The position numbers and the translations under genes are program-made. Below, in pieces: positions 8,841 to 18,031 of a stretch of 64,000 nucleotides of DNA; the first letter of the stretch is position 1; each line of letters starts with the position of its first letter. The stretch covers positions 1 to 64,000 of the forward strand of contig NZ_FORP01000001.1 in assembly GCF_900114035.1 (NCBI RefSeq), written 5' to 3'. This stretch comes from Amycolatopsis sacchari (GTDB taxonomy: Bacteria > Actinomycetota > Actinomycetes > Mycobacteriales > Pseudonocardiaceae). The notes beneath the pieces are model-generated. The model was not told the DNA's origin. It saw only the letters and a program-made list of their open reading frames with translations, and searched no databases.

Positions 8841-9761
8841 TCAGCGCAACGCCGACGCGGGCTGAACCTCCCAGAACGTCCACAGTGGACGGTAACCCTG
8901 CTGCGGCCAGAACACCGAGGACAGCGGGTTGGTGGGGTTGTAGTAGAGGTAGGTGCCGACGGCGCCGCGGCGCGCGAACTCCCGGTGCACCACCGACATC
9001 AGCGCGCGCCCGATGCCGTGGCCTCGAGCATCGGGCCGCGTCGCGACGTTGTTGACATAGCCCCAGCGCCCGTGGGGCAGCAGCTCCGCCGCCCACGTCC
9101 CGGGCGCGGAGTCGATCCACCCGCAGTCCGCGACCGCCGTCGCGATCCCCGCGACCTCGGCGAGCCAGACCGGCGCGCCCGCGGCGAGGTTGCGCCGCAG
9201 CTGGGGCGTCATCAGCTCACCGGCCTCGGGGCGGCTCCGGGCCGTCACCAGCGCGGTGTAGTCGAAGGTCACCGTCGTCAGGTCGAGGACCTCCTCGAAG
9301 TCCTCGGGCCCGGCCAGGCGCACCGTCACCTCGTCCGGCACCGGCGCGGGCTCCGGCGGACGGGTGCGGATCGCGAGCACGGACGCGGGCACCATGCCGT
9401 GCCGCAGGAAGGCGCTGATCGCCGGCGCGTCGCGGCTCGGCCACGTCACCGCGCACGCGGAATCCGGGCCGGGCGACTCGGCGTCCATCCGGTGCCGCCA
9501 CGCGCGCAGCAGCACGTCCACGCCCTCGCCGCCGGTCTCGCCGGGGTACGGGAACAGCTGCCACACCCGCTGCGCCGACCACAGCAGGTCCAGCGCCCCC
9601 GGCGGGTGCGACTTCGTCTGCAGTGCCGCGGCGACCTGCTCGCCGTCCGCGGTCGCCGCGGTCAGCAGCTCGCCCTCCGGCGGACCCGGTGGCGCGGGCA
9701 GCGCCGGGTCGACGGCGGCGAACCGCGCCCGCTGCGCGGTGATCAGGCGGCCGGCGATCAC
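8841..9761 (-). CDS. GNAT-family N-acetyltransferase
   Basis: The 306-residue protein has an N-terminal half of unclear fold and a C-terminal GNAT domain. The acetyl-CoA loop is NNVATRPDARGHGIGRALMSVV (R-x-x-G-x-G/A), at about residues 246-267. It is followed by the closing helix and strand TNPLSSVFWPQQGYRPLW. The GTG start at 9761 overlaps the preceding methyltransferase by 4 bp, forming a two-gene unit. The acceptor substrate is unknown. Confidence 0.85.
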   Translation of the reverse strand: MIAGRLITAQRARFAAVDPALPAPPGPPEGELLTAATADGEQVAAALQTKSHPPGALDLLWSAQRVWQLFPYPGETGGEGVDVLLRAWRHRMDAESPGPDSACAVTWPSRDAPAISAFLRHGMVPASVLAIRTRPPEPAPVPDEVTVRLAGPEDFEEVLDLTTVTFDYTALVTARSRPEAGELMTPQLRRNLAAGAPVWLAEVAGIATAVADCGWIDSAPGTWAAELLPHGRWGYVNNVATRPDARGHGIGRALMSVVHREFARRGAVGTYLYYNPTNPLSSVFWPQQGYRPLWTFWEVQPASALR

Positions 9762-10600
9762 CGGTCCGCCCGGCGCGTCACGAAGATCGCCGTGCCGGGG
9801 AAGAGCTTGCCGCGCAAGGGACTCCACTGCCCCCACACGCGGGAGTGGCCCTCCGGCCACTCCGGTTCGACGAGGTCCTCCAGCACGAAACCGGCGCTCG
9901 TCAGCGCACGCACCCAGTCGCCGAGCGTCCGGTGGTACTCGACGTAGGTGGCGCGGCCCTCGGCGTCGACCTCCACGTACGGCGTGCGGTCGAAGTAGGG
10001 CTGGGTCGCGGTGAGCCCGTTCGGGCCGGGGTCGTCGGGGAAGATCCAGCGCATCGGGTGGGTCACCGAGAAGACCCACGGGCTGCCGGGCCGCAGCACC
10101 CGGTGCAGCTCGGCGAACACCGTCCGGGGCGAGGCGACGAACGGCAGCGCCCCGAACGCCGAGCACGCCGCGTCCATGCTCCCGGTCGCCAGCGGCAGCT
10201 CCTCGGCGCTCGCCTGGAGGAGGGGAATATCGATCCCGGTGCGCGCGTTGGCCTGTTTTGCATGACGAAGCATCCCACCGGAGAGGTCCAGTGCCACCGG
10301 GTGCGCGCCGGAAGCGGCGAGCCACCGGGCGCACGCGGCCTGACCGCAGCCGATCTCCACGACGCGCCTGCCACGCACGTCGCCCAGCAGGGCGGCGTCG
10401 GCTTCGCGCAGACCTTCGGGGCACCACACGAAATCGGCGTCCCCGAGGAACGCGCCGTGTTCGGCCTGGTAGTCGTCGGCATCGGCGTCCCACCAGGCCA
10501 GATTGGCCGCGGTGGCCTCCCGCGCGCCCACCGGGCGTGCGGCGACGCCGACGGTGCCCAGCCGGTGTTCTGCGGAGTCGTGCCTGTCCTGTGCGGTCAC
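9758..10600 (-). CDS. Class I SAM-dependent methyltransferase
   Basis: The protein of about 280 residues has motif I RRVVEIGCGQAACARWLA, acidic motif II (PVALDLSGGML) and motif IV/V (ASAEELPLATGSMDAACSAF), the pattern of UbiE/type 11 methyltransferases. The GTG at 10600 (MTAQDRHDSAEHR) is preferred. An ATG at 10660 would add 20 residues that look unconserved. It is co-transcribed with the GNAT gene and divergent from rpsA. The acceptor is unknown. Confidence 0.88.
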   Translation of the reverse strand: MTAQDRHDSAEHRLGTVGVAARPVGAREATAANLAWWDADADDYQAEHGAFLGDADFVWCPEGLREADAALLGDVRGRRVVEIGCGQAACARWLAASGAHPVALDLSGGMLRHAKQANARTGIDIPLLQASAEELPLATGSMDAACSAFGALPFVASPRTVFAELHRVLRPGSPWVFSVTHPMRWIFPDDPGPNGLTATQPYFDRTPYVEVDAEGRATYVEYHRTLGDWVRALTSAGFVLEDLVEPEWPEGHSRVWGQWSPLRGKLFPGTAIFVTRRADR

Positions 10601-10878
10601 GGTCCGATTCTCGCCCAGCGGGTTCCCCGCGCGGGCAAGGCGACCCTGTTTGTGCCGCATACCGACGGCCGCGTACGATATCTCCAGCGCAGTGGGTTCG
10701 CGCTACCTTCCTCCCGGCACAGCTCGAGCCGGGGTCCGGGTCGCGCACCGTCGGCGGTGGAGCTTCGCGCCCGTTCGCAGGGACGAAAACCGTGGAGTTC
10801 GCCGTCGTCCGCTCACTGTGCGACAGCTAACTGCACACCTCCTACTAATTCCAAGCCGTTACCGGAGCAACCCACCTA
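10601..10878 (+). promoter_or_regulatory. Upstream region of rpsA
   Basis: This 278-bp gap separates the methyltransferase start from rpsA and must hold the rpsA promoter and leader. The part near the gene (10826-10878, ending ACCCACCTAATG) is less GC-rich than its surroundings. No strong Shine-Dalgarno lies next to the ATG at 10879, which is common for S1 mRNAs. No precise promoter element could be fixed by eye. Confidence 0.4.
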
Positions 10879-12378
10879 ATGACCACCGACACCACCACCG
10901 TCCCGACGACCGGCCCGCAGACCCAGCAGGTCGCGGTCAACGACATCGGGTCGGAGGAAGACTTCCTCGCGGCGATCGACAAGACGATCAAGTACTTCAA
11001 CGATGGCGACATCGTCGAGGGCACGATCGTCAAGGTCGATCGCGACGAGGTGCTGCTCGACATCGGGTACAAGACCGAGGGTGTGATCCCCTCGCGTGAG
11101 CTGTCGATCAAACACGATGTCGACCCCGGCGAGGTCGTCAGCGTCGGTGACGAGGTCGAGGCTCTGGTCCTGCAGAAGGAGGACAAGGAAGGCCGCCTGA
11201 TCCTGTCCAAGAAGCGCGCCCAGTACGAGCGCGCCTGGGGCACGATCGAGGAGCTCAAGGAGAAGGACGAGCCCGTCAAGGGCACCGTCATCGAGGTCGT
11301 CAAGGGTGGCCTCATCCTCGACATCGGTCTCCGCGGCTTCCTGCCCGCCTCGCTCGTCGAGATGCGCCGCGTGCGCGACCTGCAGCCCTACGTCGGCCGC
11401 GAACTCGAGGCCAAGATCATCGAGCTGGACAAGAACCGCAACAACGTGGTGCTGTCCCGCCGGGCCTACCTCGAGCAGACCCAGTCCGAGGTCCGCAGCG
11501 AGTTCCTCAACAACCTCGCCAAGGGCCAGGTCCGCAAGGGCGTCGTCTCCTCGATCGTCAACTTCGGTGCGTTCGTGGACCTCGGCGGCGTCGACGGCCT
11601 GGTGCACGTCTCGGAGCTGTCCTGGAAGCACATCGACCACCCGTCCGAGGTCGTCGAGGTCGGCCAGGAGGTCACCGTCGAGGTGCTGGACGTCGACATG
11701 GACCGCGAGCGCGTGTCCCTGTCGCTGAAGGCGACCCAGGAAGACCCGTGGCGCCAGTTCGCCCGCACCCACGCGATCGGCCAGATCGTGCCGGGCAAGG
11801 TCACCAAGCTCGTCCCGTTCGGCGCGTTCGTCCGCGTCGAGGAGGGCATCGAGGGCCTGGTGCACATCTCCGAGCTGGCCGAGCGCCACGTGGAGATCCC
11901 GGAGCAGGTCGTGCAGGTCGGCAGCGAGGTCATGGTCAAGGTCATCGACATCGACCTCGAGCGTCGCCGCATCTCGCTGTCGCTGAAGCAGGCGAACGAG
12001 GGTGTCACGCCGGACACCGAGTTCGACCCGACCCAGTACGGCATGGCCGCCGAGTACGACGAGCAGGGCAACTACATCTACCCCGAGGGCTTCGACCCCG
12101 ACACGCAGGAGTGGCAGGAAGGCTACGAGAAGCAGCGTGAGGAGTGGGAGCGCCAGTACGCCGAGGCGCAGGCCCGCTACGAGGCGCACATGCGCCAGGT
12201 CGCGAAGGCCGCCGAGGCCGACGCCGCCGCCGCTGCGGACGCCGCCACCGGTGTCGACGGGGGCGAGCAGAGCTACAGCTCGTCGGCTTCGGACTCCGGT
12301 TCGCGGTCGAGCGGTGGCACCCTCGCCTCGGACGAGCAGCTCGCCGCTCTGCGCGAGAAGCTCTCCGGCGGTGCGTGA
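10879..12378 (+). CDS. rpsA: 30S ribosomal protein S1
   Basis: The 499-residue protein has four S1 RNA-binding repeats, starting near residues 35 (GDIVEGTIVKVDRDEVLLDIGYKTEG), 120, 205 (GQVRKGVVSSIVNFGAFVDLGG) and 290 (GQIVPGKVTKLVPFGAFVRVE). An acidic and then Ala/Ser-rich C-terminal tail follows. This is the four-repeat actinobacterial form. S1 helps mRNA engage the small subunit. It ends just before a strong terminator hairpin. Confidence 0.98.
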   Translation: MTTDTTTVPTTGPQTQQVAVNDIGSEEDFLAAIDKTIKYFNDGDIVEGTIVKVDRDEVLLDIGYKTEGVIPSRELSIKHDVDPGEVVSVGDEVEALVLQKEDKEGRLILSKKRAQYERAWGTIEELKEKDEPVKGTVIEVVKGGLILDIGLRGFLPASLVEMRRVRDLQPYVGRELEAKIIELDKNRNNVVLSRRAYLEQTQSEVRSEFLNNLAKGQVRKGVVSSIVNFGAFVDLGGVDGLVHVSELSWKHIDHPSEVVEVGQEVTVEVLDVDMDRERVSLSLKATQEDPWRQFARTHAIGQIVPGKVTKLVPFGAFVRVEEGIEGLVHISELAERHVEIPEQVVQVGSEVMVKVIDIDLERRRISLSLKQANEGVTPDTEFDPTQYGMAAEYDEQGNYIYPEGFDPDTQEWQEGYEKQREEWERQYAEAQARYEAHMRQVAKAAEADAAAAADAATGVDGGEQSYSSSASDSGSRSSGGTLASDEQLAALREKLSGGA

Positions 12379-12400
12379 GCACTAGGCACCTAGCGGCAGC

Positions 12401-12430
12401 GGCCCCTGGCTCCTTCGGGAGCCGGGGGCC
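12401..12430 (+). terminator. rpsA terminator hairpin
   Basis: GGCCCCTGGCTCC-TTCG-GGAGCCGGGGGCC forms a 13-bp stem with one G-T pair and a TTCG tetraloop, 22 bp after the rpsA stop. The T-tract after it is poor (GTTGTCGTG), as often in actinomycetes. Confidence 0.85.
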
Positions 12431-12507
12431 GTTGTCGTGTGCGGGGTTTCGCGGGGAAGCGCTTTCCGGGGGCGGTGGCCGATGGCGGAGGGGTGGCGGC
12501 CGCTCGC

Positions 12508-12647
12508 GTTGAGCGGAGCGGAGGTGGGGGCCGTTGAGCGGCGCGGAGGTGGGGGCCGTTGAGCGGCGCGTCGAGGTGGGGGCGGTTGAGTGGTGCGCCG
12601 AGGTGGGAGCGGTTGCGTGGTGCGCGGAGGTGGGAGCCGTTGAGCGG
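12508..12647. repeat. Tandem repeat of 25-27 bp, five full units
   Basis: Units begin GTTGAGCGG and end GAGGTGGGGGCC, at 12508, 12533, 12558, 12585 and 12612, with a partial sixth at 12639. The first two are 25 bp and the next three 27 bp, with a few substitutions. It lies in the 313-bp gap between rpsA and the convergent TetR gene. No gene is supported there apart from the terminator. The mixed unit length argues against a coding repeat. Confidence 0.85.
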
Positions 12648-12691
12648 CCTGCTCGCCCAGCGGCGCCGCCCGGCGGGCTGAAAGCGCTGTC

Positions 12692-13351
12692 TCAGCGGCC
12701 GAAGAGGCCGTTGTCCGGCTTCTGGCGCGTGGCGACACCCGCGAGCACCGTCGTGATGCCGTCCTGGAAGATGCGCGCGTAGGAATCGTCCTCGGGGCTG
12801 AGGAACCAGCCCGGCGGCGGGGTGCGGGCGCGGTGCGTCAGCTCCAGGCTGACCAGCCCGTGCATCGCCGTCCACACGAGGTAGCCGGCGCTGTCCTCGT
12901 CCAGCCCGGGACCGGCCGCGGGGCGGACGCGCTCGGCGAGCAGGTCGTAGGTGTTGCGCTGCGCCAGCATCCGCAGGTCCGGGTCCGGGTCGTAGCCGGG
13001 CACGGCGCGCTCGAACATGAACGCGTACCGCGCCGGGCTCTCCAGCGCGAACTCCCGGTAGGTGCGGGCGAAGGCGAGGACGTCGGGCAGCGGATCACCG
13101 GAAACCGGGGGCAGTGCGGCGAGTTCCTCGTGCAGCAGTTCGAAAGTGCGCTCGTACAAGGCGTCGAGCACACCCGTGCGGCCACCGAACCGCGTGTAGA
13201 CCCCGATGGTCGAACTGCCCGCCGCGCCGGCGAGGCCACGGACGGTCAGCCCCGCGACCCCCTGCTCGACGAGCACGGTGAGCGCCGCCTGGAGCAGCCG
13301 TTCCCTGCTGGAGCTCTCGGCAGGTCCGGCCTGGCTGTGCCTCGTGGCCAT
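12692..13351 (-). CDS. TetR-family transcriptional regulator
   Basis: The protein of about 219 residues has the helix-turn-helix VRGLAGAAGSSTIGVYTRFGGRTGVLDALY (about residues 37-66). Its C-terminal domain resembles the TetR_C_33-type regulators, including ARYAFMFERAVPGY and WTAMHGLVSLEL. The ATG at 13351 is chosen because an AAGGGGG site lies about 9 bp upstream; the GTG at 13357 would be too close to it. It is divergent from folP with about 90 bp between. Ligand unknown. Confidence 0.85.
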   Translation of the reverse strand: MATRHSQAGPAESSSRERLLQAALTVLVEQGVAGLTVRGLAGAAGSSTIGVYTRFGGRTGVLDALYERTFELLHEELAALPPVSGDPLPDVLAFARTYREFALESPARYAFMFERAVPGYDPDPDLRMLAQRNTYDLLAERVRPAAGPGLDEDSAGYLVWTAMHGLVSLELTHRARTPPPGWFLSPEDDSYARIFQDGITTVLAGVATRQKPDNGLFGR

Positions 13352-13441
13352 CCGCACGCACCCCCTTCGGGTCTCCTGGGAAGCAACTTAGGGCATGACC
13401 ACCGTTCTCGCGGCACGGACCCGCCAGGGCATGATGGAGGC

Positions 13442-14314
13442 GTGCCCCTGGTCGAACTCGAGTTCCGCGGCAGGCCGCTGGTCCGCGACCGCGCCCTGGT
13501 CATGGCGATCGTCAACCGCACCCCCGATTCCTTCTACGACCGCGGCGCGAGCTTCGAGGACGAGCGCGCACTCGCCACAGTGGACCGGGTGGTCGCGGAA
13601 GGCGCCGACATCGTTGACATCGGTGGCGTGAAGGCGGGGCCCGGGCAGGAAGTGGACGTGGCCGAGGAGATCCGCCGCGTGGTGCCGTTCGTCGCCGAGG
13701 TGCGGCGGCGGCACCCGGACCTCGTGATCAGCGTGGACACGTGGCGGCACGAGGTGGGGCGCCCCGCGTGCGAGGCCGGCGCGGACCTGCTCAACGACAC
13801 GTGGGCCGGTGCCGACCCGGAACTCGCGGAGGTGGCCGCCGAGTTCGGCGCGGGCTACGTCTGCTCGCACACCGGCGGCGCCGCGCCGCGGACGCGCCCG
13901 TTCCGCGTGCACTACGACGATCTGGTGCGCGAGGTGGTGGAGGAGACGACCCGGCGGGCCGAGGAGGTCGTCGCGCTCGGGGTGCCGCGGCGGGGCGTCC
14001 TCATCGACCCCACGCACGACTTCGGCAAGAACACCTGGCACAGCCTCGCGTTGCTGCGGCACGCCGCCACGCTCGCCGAGACCGGCTGGCCCGTCCTGAT
14101 GGCACTGTCCAACAAGGACTTCGTCGGCGAGACGCTCGGGGTGGAGCTGACGGAGCGGCTCGACGGAACGCTCGCGGCCACCGCACTCGCCGCCCGCGAC
14201 GGGGCGGCCGTCTTCCGTGTGCACGAGGTGCGCCAGACCCGCCGCGTCCTGGAAATGGTCGCCGCGATCGACGGTCACCGCCCGCCTGCCCGCGCCATCC
14301 GCGGGCTGGCGTAG
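13442..14314 (+). CDS. folP: Dihydropteroate synthase (FolP2-type)
   Basis: The 290-residue TIM-barrel protein carries VMAIVNRTPDSFYDRGASF, the pterin-binding signature in the form seen in mycobacterial FolP2, where canonical FolP has N-x-T-P-D-S-F-S-D-G. Further motifs are IVDIGGVKAGPGQEV, LISVDTWRHEV-like and LLNDTWAG. The C-terminal LMALSNKDFVGETLGV and FRVHEV also match FolP2. FolP2 of mycobacteria has been described as lacking normal synthase activity, so folate function should not be assumed. GTG start at 13442; no operon partner on this strand. Confidence 0.85.
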   Translation: MPLVELEFRGRPLVRDRALVMAIVNRTPDSFYDRGASFEDERALATVDRVVAEGADIVDIGGVKAGPGQEVDVAEEIRRVVPFVAEVRRRHPDLVISVDTWRHEVGRPACEAGADLLNDTWAGADPELAEVAAEFGAGYVCSHTGGAAPRTRPFRVHYDDLVREVVEETTRRAEEVVALGVPRRGVLIDPTHDFGKNTWHSLALLRHAATLAETGWPVLMALSNKDFVGETLGVELTERLDGTLAATALAARDGAAVFRVHEVRQTRRVLEMVAAIDGHRPPARAIRGLA

Positions 14315-14362
14315 CGCGGCGGTCGTTACCGCGGCAGGGCCCGCGGGCGATGCCTGGTCCAC

Positions 14363-14711
14363 GCCGTCCACCACGGACACCGGACGGGAACGGATCATCG
14401 GCGCGGGCGGGGGCGACCGCGTGCACGCCATCGGATACCACTGGCTGGACGCCGTGCGGACGGTCAGGTAGTTCGCCTACCGGCTTCCCGCGGAACGATT
14501 CCGGCCGTTCGGCGATCCCACGCCGCACGCCCACGTCGCGACCGTGCCGGTCGAACCGCTCGGACCGGCCGAGCCGGTCGGCGACCTCCTCCGGCTGCAC
14601 GAGGAAGCGGGGCGCTAACTTCGCGTGCTCACGCACCTCTGGCCGTTCTGGGACGCGGTAAGCACCAGCACGGTGGGCTTCAGCGGGATACGGCTGGGCA
14701 ACGCCGCCCGC
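14363..14711 (+). pseudogene. DUF6886-like pseudogene with two in-frame stops
   Basis: One forward frame reads [18 protein letters not shown], stop (TAG 14469-14471), then [15 protein letters not shown] and [21 protein letters not shown], stop (TAA 14616-14618). It resumes [20 protein letters not shown] and FSGIRLGNA. From memory this matches the C-terminal two-thirds of the DUF6886 family. Both stops interrupt the same frame, and the N-terminal region is missing or unrecognisable. It fills the 408-bp gap between folP and the next gene. Confidence 0.65.
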
Positions 14712-14722
14712 CTCCCTGGCCT

Positions 14723-15235
14723 TCAGCCGCGGCCGTTGGTGCGGTTGAGACCGTACAGAACCCGTTGCAGGATCTGGGAATCCGCGTCCACCCTTGGCTG
14801 CTCCGGCGGGTACTCCACCGGGGCGGGCTGTGCGGCGCGGCTCGGCGCGCGCTGGGGGAGCGGGACGGCGGCCGCGGACATGCCCGTCGGCAGCGGCAGT
14901 TCCGACCACATGTTGCGCCGCGAGCCGGGCAGCGTCACCGCGTTGATCTGCGCGCCGGGCAGCTCGGGCGGTTCACCGTGCAGGTCGTCGTCGAGTTCGA
15001 GCACGAGCGCGTCGCCGTGCAGGCGCAGCCGCACGGTGATGAACTTCGGCGTGCCGGACCCGCTCTGCTGGACCGAGGCGGAGACGAGGTGCCGCATGAT
15101 CCGGGTGGCCTCCGGGATCAGCGACCGCAGCGACCACTCGGCGAGCGCGAAGCGCACGAACATCTCGGCGCAGTTGACGGCACTGGGCAGCGCGACGAGC
15201 CGCAGGTCGTCCACCTGAGTGGTCTGGCCGATCAC
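14723..15235 (-). CDS. Degenerate anti-sigma/HATPase-like regulatory protein
   Basis: The 170-residue protein ([20 protein letters not shown]...) has a layout like the RsbW/SpoIIAB-type HATPase domains of actinomycetes: [13 protein letters not shown], then [14 protein letters not shown] where the N-box would be, then [20 protein letters not shown]. The N-box Asn and the glycine-rich loop are not conserved, so ATP binding is doubtful. The C-terminal 60 residues are Pro/Ala-rich and end LNRTNGRG. The GTG at 15235 follows GGAGG by 6 bp. No sigma or anti-anti-sigma gene is adjacent. Confidence 0.65.
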   Translation of the reverse strand: MIGQTTQVDDLRLVALPSAVNCAEMFVRFALAEWSLRSLIPEATRIMRHLVSASVQQSGSGTPKFITVRLRLHGDALVLELDDDLHGEPPELPGAQINAVTLPGSRRNMWSELPLPTGMSAAAVPLPQRAPSRAAQPAPVEYPPEQPRVDADSQILQRVLYGLNRTNGRG

Positions 15236-15319
15236 GGGTGTCCTCCGTTTCGCCTGGCGCGGGCCTTGTCCAGCGTTCGGATCGTTCCGCATGGTGGCGG
15301 ACGACGCGTGCACTGGCTG

Positions 15320-16072
15320 TTAAGGGAGTGTGCGGGACAGCGTAAGGGCAGTGGTTCGCACGGCTGGAGCGACCCGTTCGGCGCGCACCCGGTTGCTCCA
15401 GCCCGAGATCGAGACGGCCGCGCGAGCGCGCCCCGAACCGTCCAGCACCGGGCTCGCGACGCAGACGACACCGGCCCCCGATTCCTCTCTGTCGTACGCG
15501 ACGCCCTCCTCACACACCCTGGTCAGCTGCCTGCGCAGCAGCCCGGGCGCGGTGAGGGTCCGCGGCCCGACCCGGGGCAGGCCCGCAGAGATTACCGCCT
15601 CCAGCTGCGAACCGGGAGAGTGCGCGAGGATCGCCTTTCCGACGGCGGTCGCGTGCGCGGGGAACCGGCCACCGATCCGCGATGGCAGTGCCGGCGCGTC
15701 GGGGCCGCGCACGATGTCGAGGTACACCACCTCGGTCCCCTCCAGCACGGCCAGGTGCACGGTGTTGCGCGTGGCTTCGCGGAGGTCGGCGAGGTAGGGG
15801 CGCGCCGCGTCGACCAGTCCGCGCCCCCGCACGGCCAGCTGCCCGATCTCGAACAACTTCAGGCCCAACCGGACAGCGCCGCCGTCCCGTTCGAGCAACC
15901 CGTGCGTGACGAGGTGCCCGAGCAGCCGGTGCACCGAGGACTTCGGCAACCCCGTGCGACGGGCGAGCTCGGAGGCGCCGAGGCACTCGTCGCCCGGGGC
16001 GAACGCGCAGAGCAGGGCGGTCAGGCGGGCGGCGGTGACCCCTCCCGGGTCGTCCCGCTCAGCGGCACACAT
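15320..16072 (-). CDS. IclR-family transcriptional regulator
   Basis: The 250-residue protein has an N-terminal winged helix ([35 protein letters not shown], residues about 30-64) and the IclR effector domain. That domain includes [32 protein letters not shown] and the late [19 protein letters not shown], where a Cys sits as in many IclR proteins. It is divergent from the acetaldehyde dehydrogenase gene with only 40 bp between. It is the likely controller of that two-gene operon. ATG at 16072. Confidence 0.9.
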   Translation of the reverse strand: MCAAERDDPGGVTAARLTALLCAFAPGDECLGASELARRTGLPKSSVHRLLGHLVTHGLLERDGGAVRLGLKLFEIGQLAVRGRGLVDAARPYLADLREATRNTVHLAVLEGTEVVYLDIVRGPDAPALPSRIGGRFPAHATAVGKAILAHSPGSQLEAVISAGLPRVGPRTLTAPGLLRRQLTRVCEEGVAYDREESGAGVVCVASPVLDGSGRARAAVSISGWSNRVRAERVAPAVRTTALTLSRTLP

Positions 16073-16112
16073 GCGTTGAGTGTGCCCGGCCCGGCGGCGG
16101 AGGGTAAGGCCC

Positions 16113-17009
16113 ATGAGGAAAGCGATCGCGGCGATCGTCGGTCCTGGCAACATCGGCACCGACCTGCTCGCCAAGCTGCGGCGCAGCGAGTTCGTCGACG
16201 TGCGGTACATGGTCGGGGTCGATCCGGCGTCCGACGGGCTGGCGCGCGCTGCCGCCCTCGGCCTGGAGACCTCGGCCGAGGGCGTGGACTGGCTGCTGTC
16301 ACGGGCGGAACTGCCGGAGCTCGTGTTCGAGGCGACGTCGGCGAAGGCGCACCTGGCCAACGCGCCGCGCTACGCCGAGGCGGGCATCCAGGCGATCGAC
16401 CTGACGCCCGCGGCGGTCGGGCCGTACACGTGCCCGGCGGTGACCTCCCCGGAGCAGCTGGACACCCCGAACTTCAACCTGATCACCTGTGGTGGGCAGG
16501 CCACGATCCCGATCGTGCACGCGGTTTCCCGCGTGACGCCGGTGCCCTACGCCGAAATCGTCGCGTCGGTCTCGTCGCGCTCGGCGGGCCCCGGCACGCG
16601 TGCGAACATCGACGAGTTCACCGAGACCACCGCGCGCGGGATCGAGCAGGTCGGCGGTGCGGAACGCGGCAAGGCGATCATCATCATCAACCCCGTCGAG
16701 CCGCCGATGATCATGCGCGACACGGTGTTCTGCGCGATCGGCCCGGACGCCGACCGCGACGCGATCACCGCGTCCGTCGAGCGGATGGTCACCACCGTGC
16801 AGGAGTACGTCCCGGGTTACACGCTCAAGGCGCCGCCCCAGTTCGACGACCCGCGGCCGGGCTGGCAGGGCCGCGCACGCGTGGCGGTGTTCCTGGAGGT
16901 TGCGGGCAACGGCGACTACCTGCCGCCGTACGCCGGGAACCTGGACATCATGACGGCCGCCGCCGCGCGCGTCGGCGAGCTGCTGGCACAACGGAAGGTG
17001 GCGGCGTGA
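16113..17009 (+). CDS. Acetaldehyde dehydrogenase (acylating)
   Basis: The 298-residue protein converts acetaldehyde (or propanal) and CoA to the acyl-CoA with NAD+ at the end of meta-cleavage pathways. It has the Rossmann start [17 protein letters not shown] and the catalytic Cys in [18 protein letters not shown] (about residue 129). Family motifs [20 protein letters not shown] and a closing [17 protein letters not shown] are also present. It is equivalent to MhpF/DmpF/HsaG. The next gene's GTG overlaps its TGA by 4 bp, matching the known channelled complex with the aldolase. Confidence 0.95.
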   Translation: MRKAIAAIVGPGNIGTDLLAKLRRSEFVDVRYMVGVDPASDGLARAAALGLETSAEGVDWLLSRAELPELVFEATSAKAHLANAPRYAEAGIQAIDLTPAAVGPYTCPAVTSPEQLDTPNFNLITCGGQATIPIVHAVSRVTPVPYAEIVASVSSRSAGPGTRANIDEFTETTARGIEQVGGAERGKAIIIINPVEPPMIMRDTVFCAIGPDADRDAITASVERMVTTVQEYVPGYTLKAPPQFDDPRPGWQGRARVAVFLEVAGNGDYLPPYAGNLDIMTAAAARVGELLAQRKVAA

Positions 17010-18031
17010 ACTGGGCGGACGGCGGGCGGGAGGTGCGGATCGTCGACACGACGCTGCGCGACGGCAGCCACGCGATGGCGCACCAGTTCACCGAGGACAA
17101 CGTGCGCGACACCGTGCGGGCGCTCGACGGCGCCGGGGTCTCGCTGATCGAGGTCACCCACGGCGACGGGCTCGGCGGCTCCACGTTCAACTACGGGTTT
17201 TCGCTCGTGGACGAGCGGAAGCTGATCGCGACCGCCGTGGCGGAGGCCAAGCGCGCGAAGATCGCCGTCCTGCTGCTGCCCGGGCTGGGCACGGTCACCG
17301 ACCTCAAGGCGGCGGCGGACCTCGGCGCGGGCGCGGTGCGCATCGCCACGCACTGCACCGAGGCGGACGTGTCCATCCAGCACTTCACGGAGGCGCGGAA
17401 ACTCGGGCTGGAGACCGTCGGTTTCCTGATGCTGTCCCACATGTCCACTCCGGACGCCTTGGCGAAGCAGGGGCGGATCATGGTCGACGCCGGCTGCCAG
17501 TGCGTGTACATCGTGGACTCCGCTGGTGCGCTGATCCTCGAAGACGCCGCCGAGCGCGTCGCCGCGCTGGTGGCCGAGTTCGGCGACGACGCGCAGGTCG
17601 GCTACCACGGGCACCAGAACCTCAGCTTCGGCGTGGCCAACTCCGTGCTCGCCCACCGGGCGGGCGCGCGGCAGATCGACGGCTCGCTGGTGGCGCTCGG
17701 CGCCGGGGCGGGCAACTCGCCGACCGAGGTGCTCGCGGCGGTGTTCGAGCGGCTCGGGGTCCGGACCGGCGTGGACAAGGACGTGCTCATGGACACCGCG
17801 GAAAACGTGGTGAAGCCCTACATCACGCGGCTGCCGGTGATGGACCGCGCGTCGATCGTGCAGGGCTACGCGGGCGTGTATTCGAGTTTCCTGCTGCACG
17901 CGGAGCGCGCGGCGGAACGCTACGGCGTGCCTGCGCACGAAATCCTCTACCGGGTGGGGGAGAACAAGTACGTGGGCGGCCAGGAGGACATGATCATCGA
18001 CATCGCGCTCCAGCTGGCGGCGGAACGCTAG
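17006..18031 (+). CDS. 4-hydroxy-2-oxovalerate aldolase
   Basis: The 341-residue protein cleaves 4-hydroxy-2-oxoacids to pyruvate and an aldehyde that is passed to the preceding dehydrogenase. The N-terminal [18 protein letters not shown] carries the Arg and metal-ligand Asp of the DmpG/MhpE family. [17 protein letters not shown] supplies the two metal-binding His. The C-terminal communication domain is present, ending [15 protein letters not shown] start. Its TAG shares the CTAG at 18028-18031 with the stop of the convergent TetR gene. The usual hydratase partner is not adjacent. Confidence 0.95.
   Translation: MNWADGGREVRIVDTTLRDGSHAMAHQFTEDNVRDTVRALDGAGVSLIEVTHGDGLGGSTFNYGFSLVDERKLIATAVAEAKRAKIAVLLLPGLGTVTDLKAAADLGAGAVRIATHCTEADVSIQHFTEARKLGLETVGFLMLSHMSTPDALAKQGRIMVDAGCQCVYIVDSAGALILEDAAERVAALVAEFGDDAQVGYHGHQNLSFGVANSVLAHRAGARQIDGSLVALGAGAGNSPTEVLAAVFERLGVRTGVDKDVLMDTAENVVKPYITRLPVMDRASIVQGYAGVYSSFLLHAERAAERYGVPAHEILYRVGENKYVGGQEDMIIDIALQLAAER

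Noticed and set aside
12508-12647. CRISPR or coding repeat
   Set aside because: Units are directly adjacent with no spacers, and unit length (25 then 27) breaks any reading frame.
14765-18031. Plus-strand open frame of 1088 codons
   Set aside because: It crosses several real genes in another frame before ending in the true aldolase frame; only 17006-18031 is supported.
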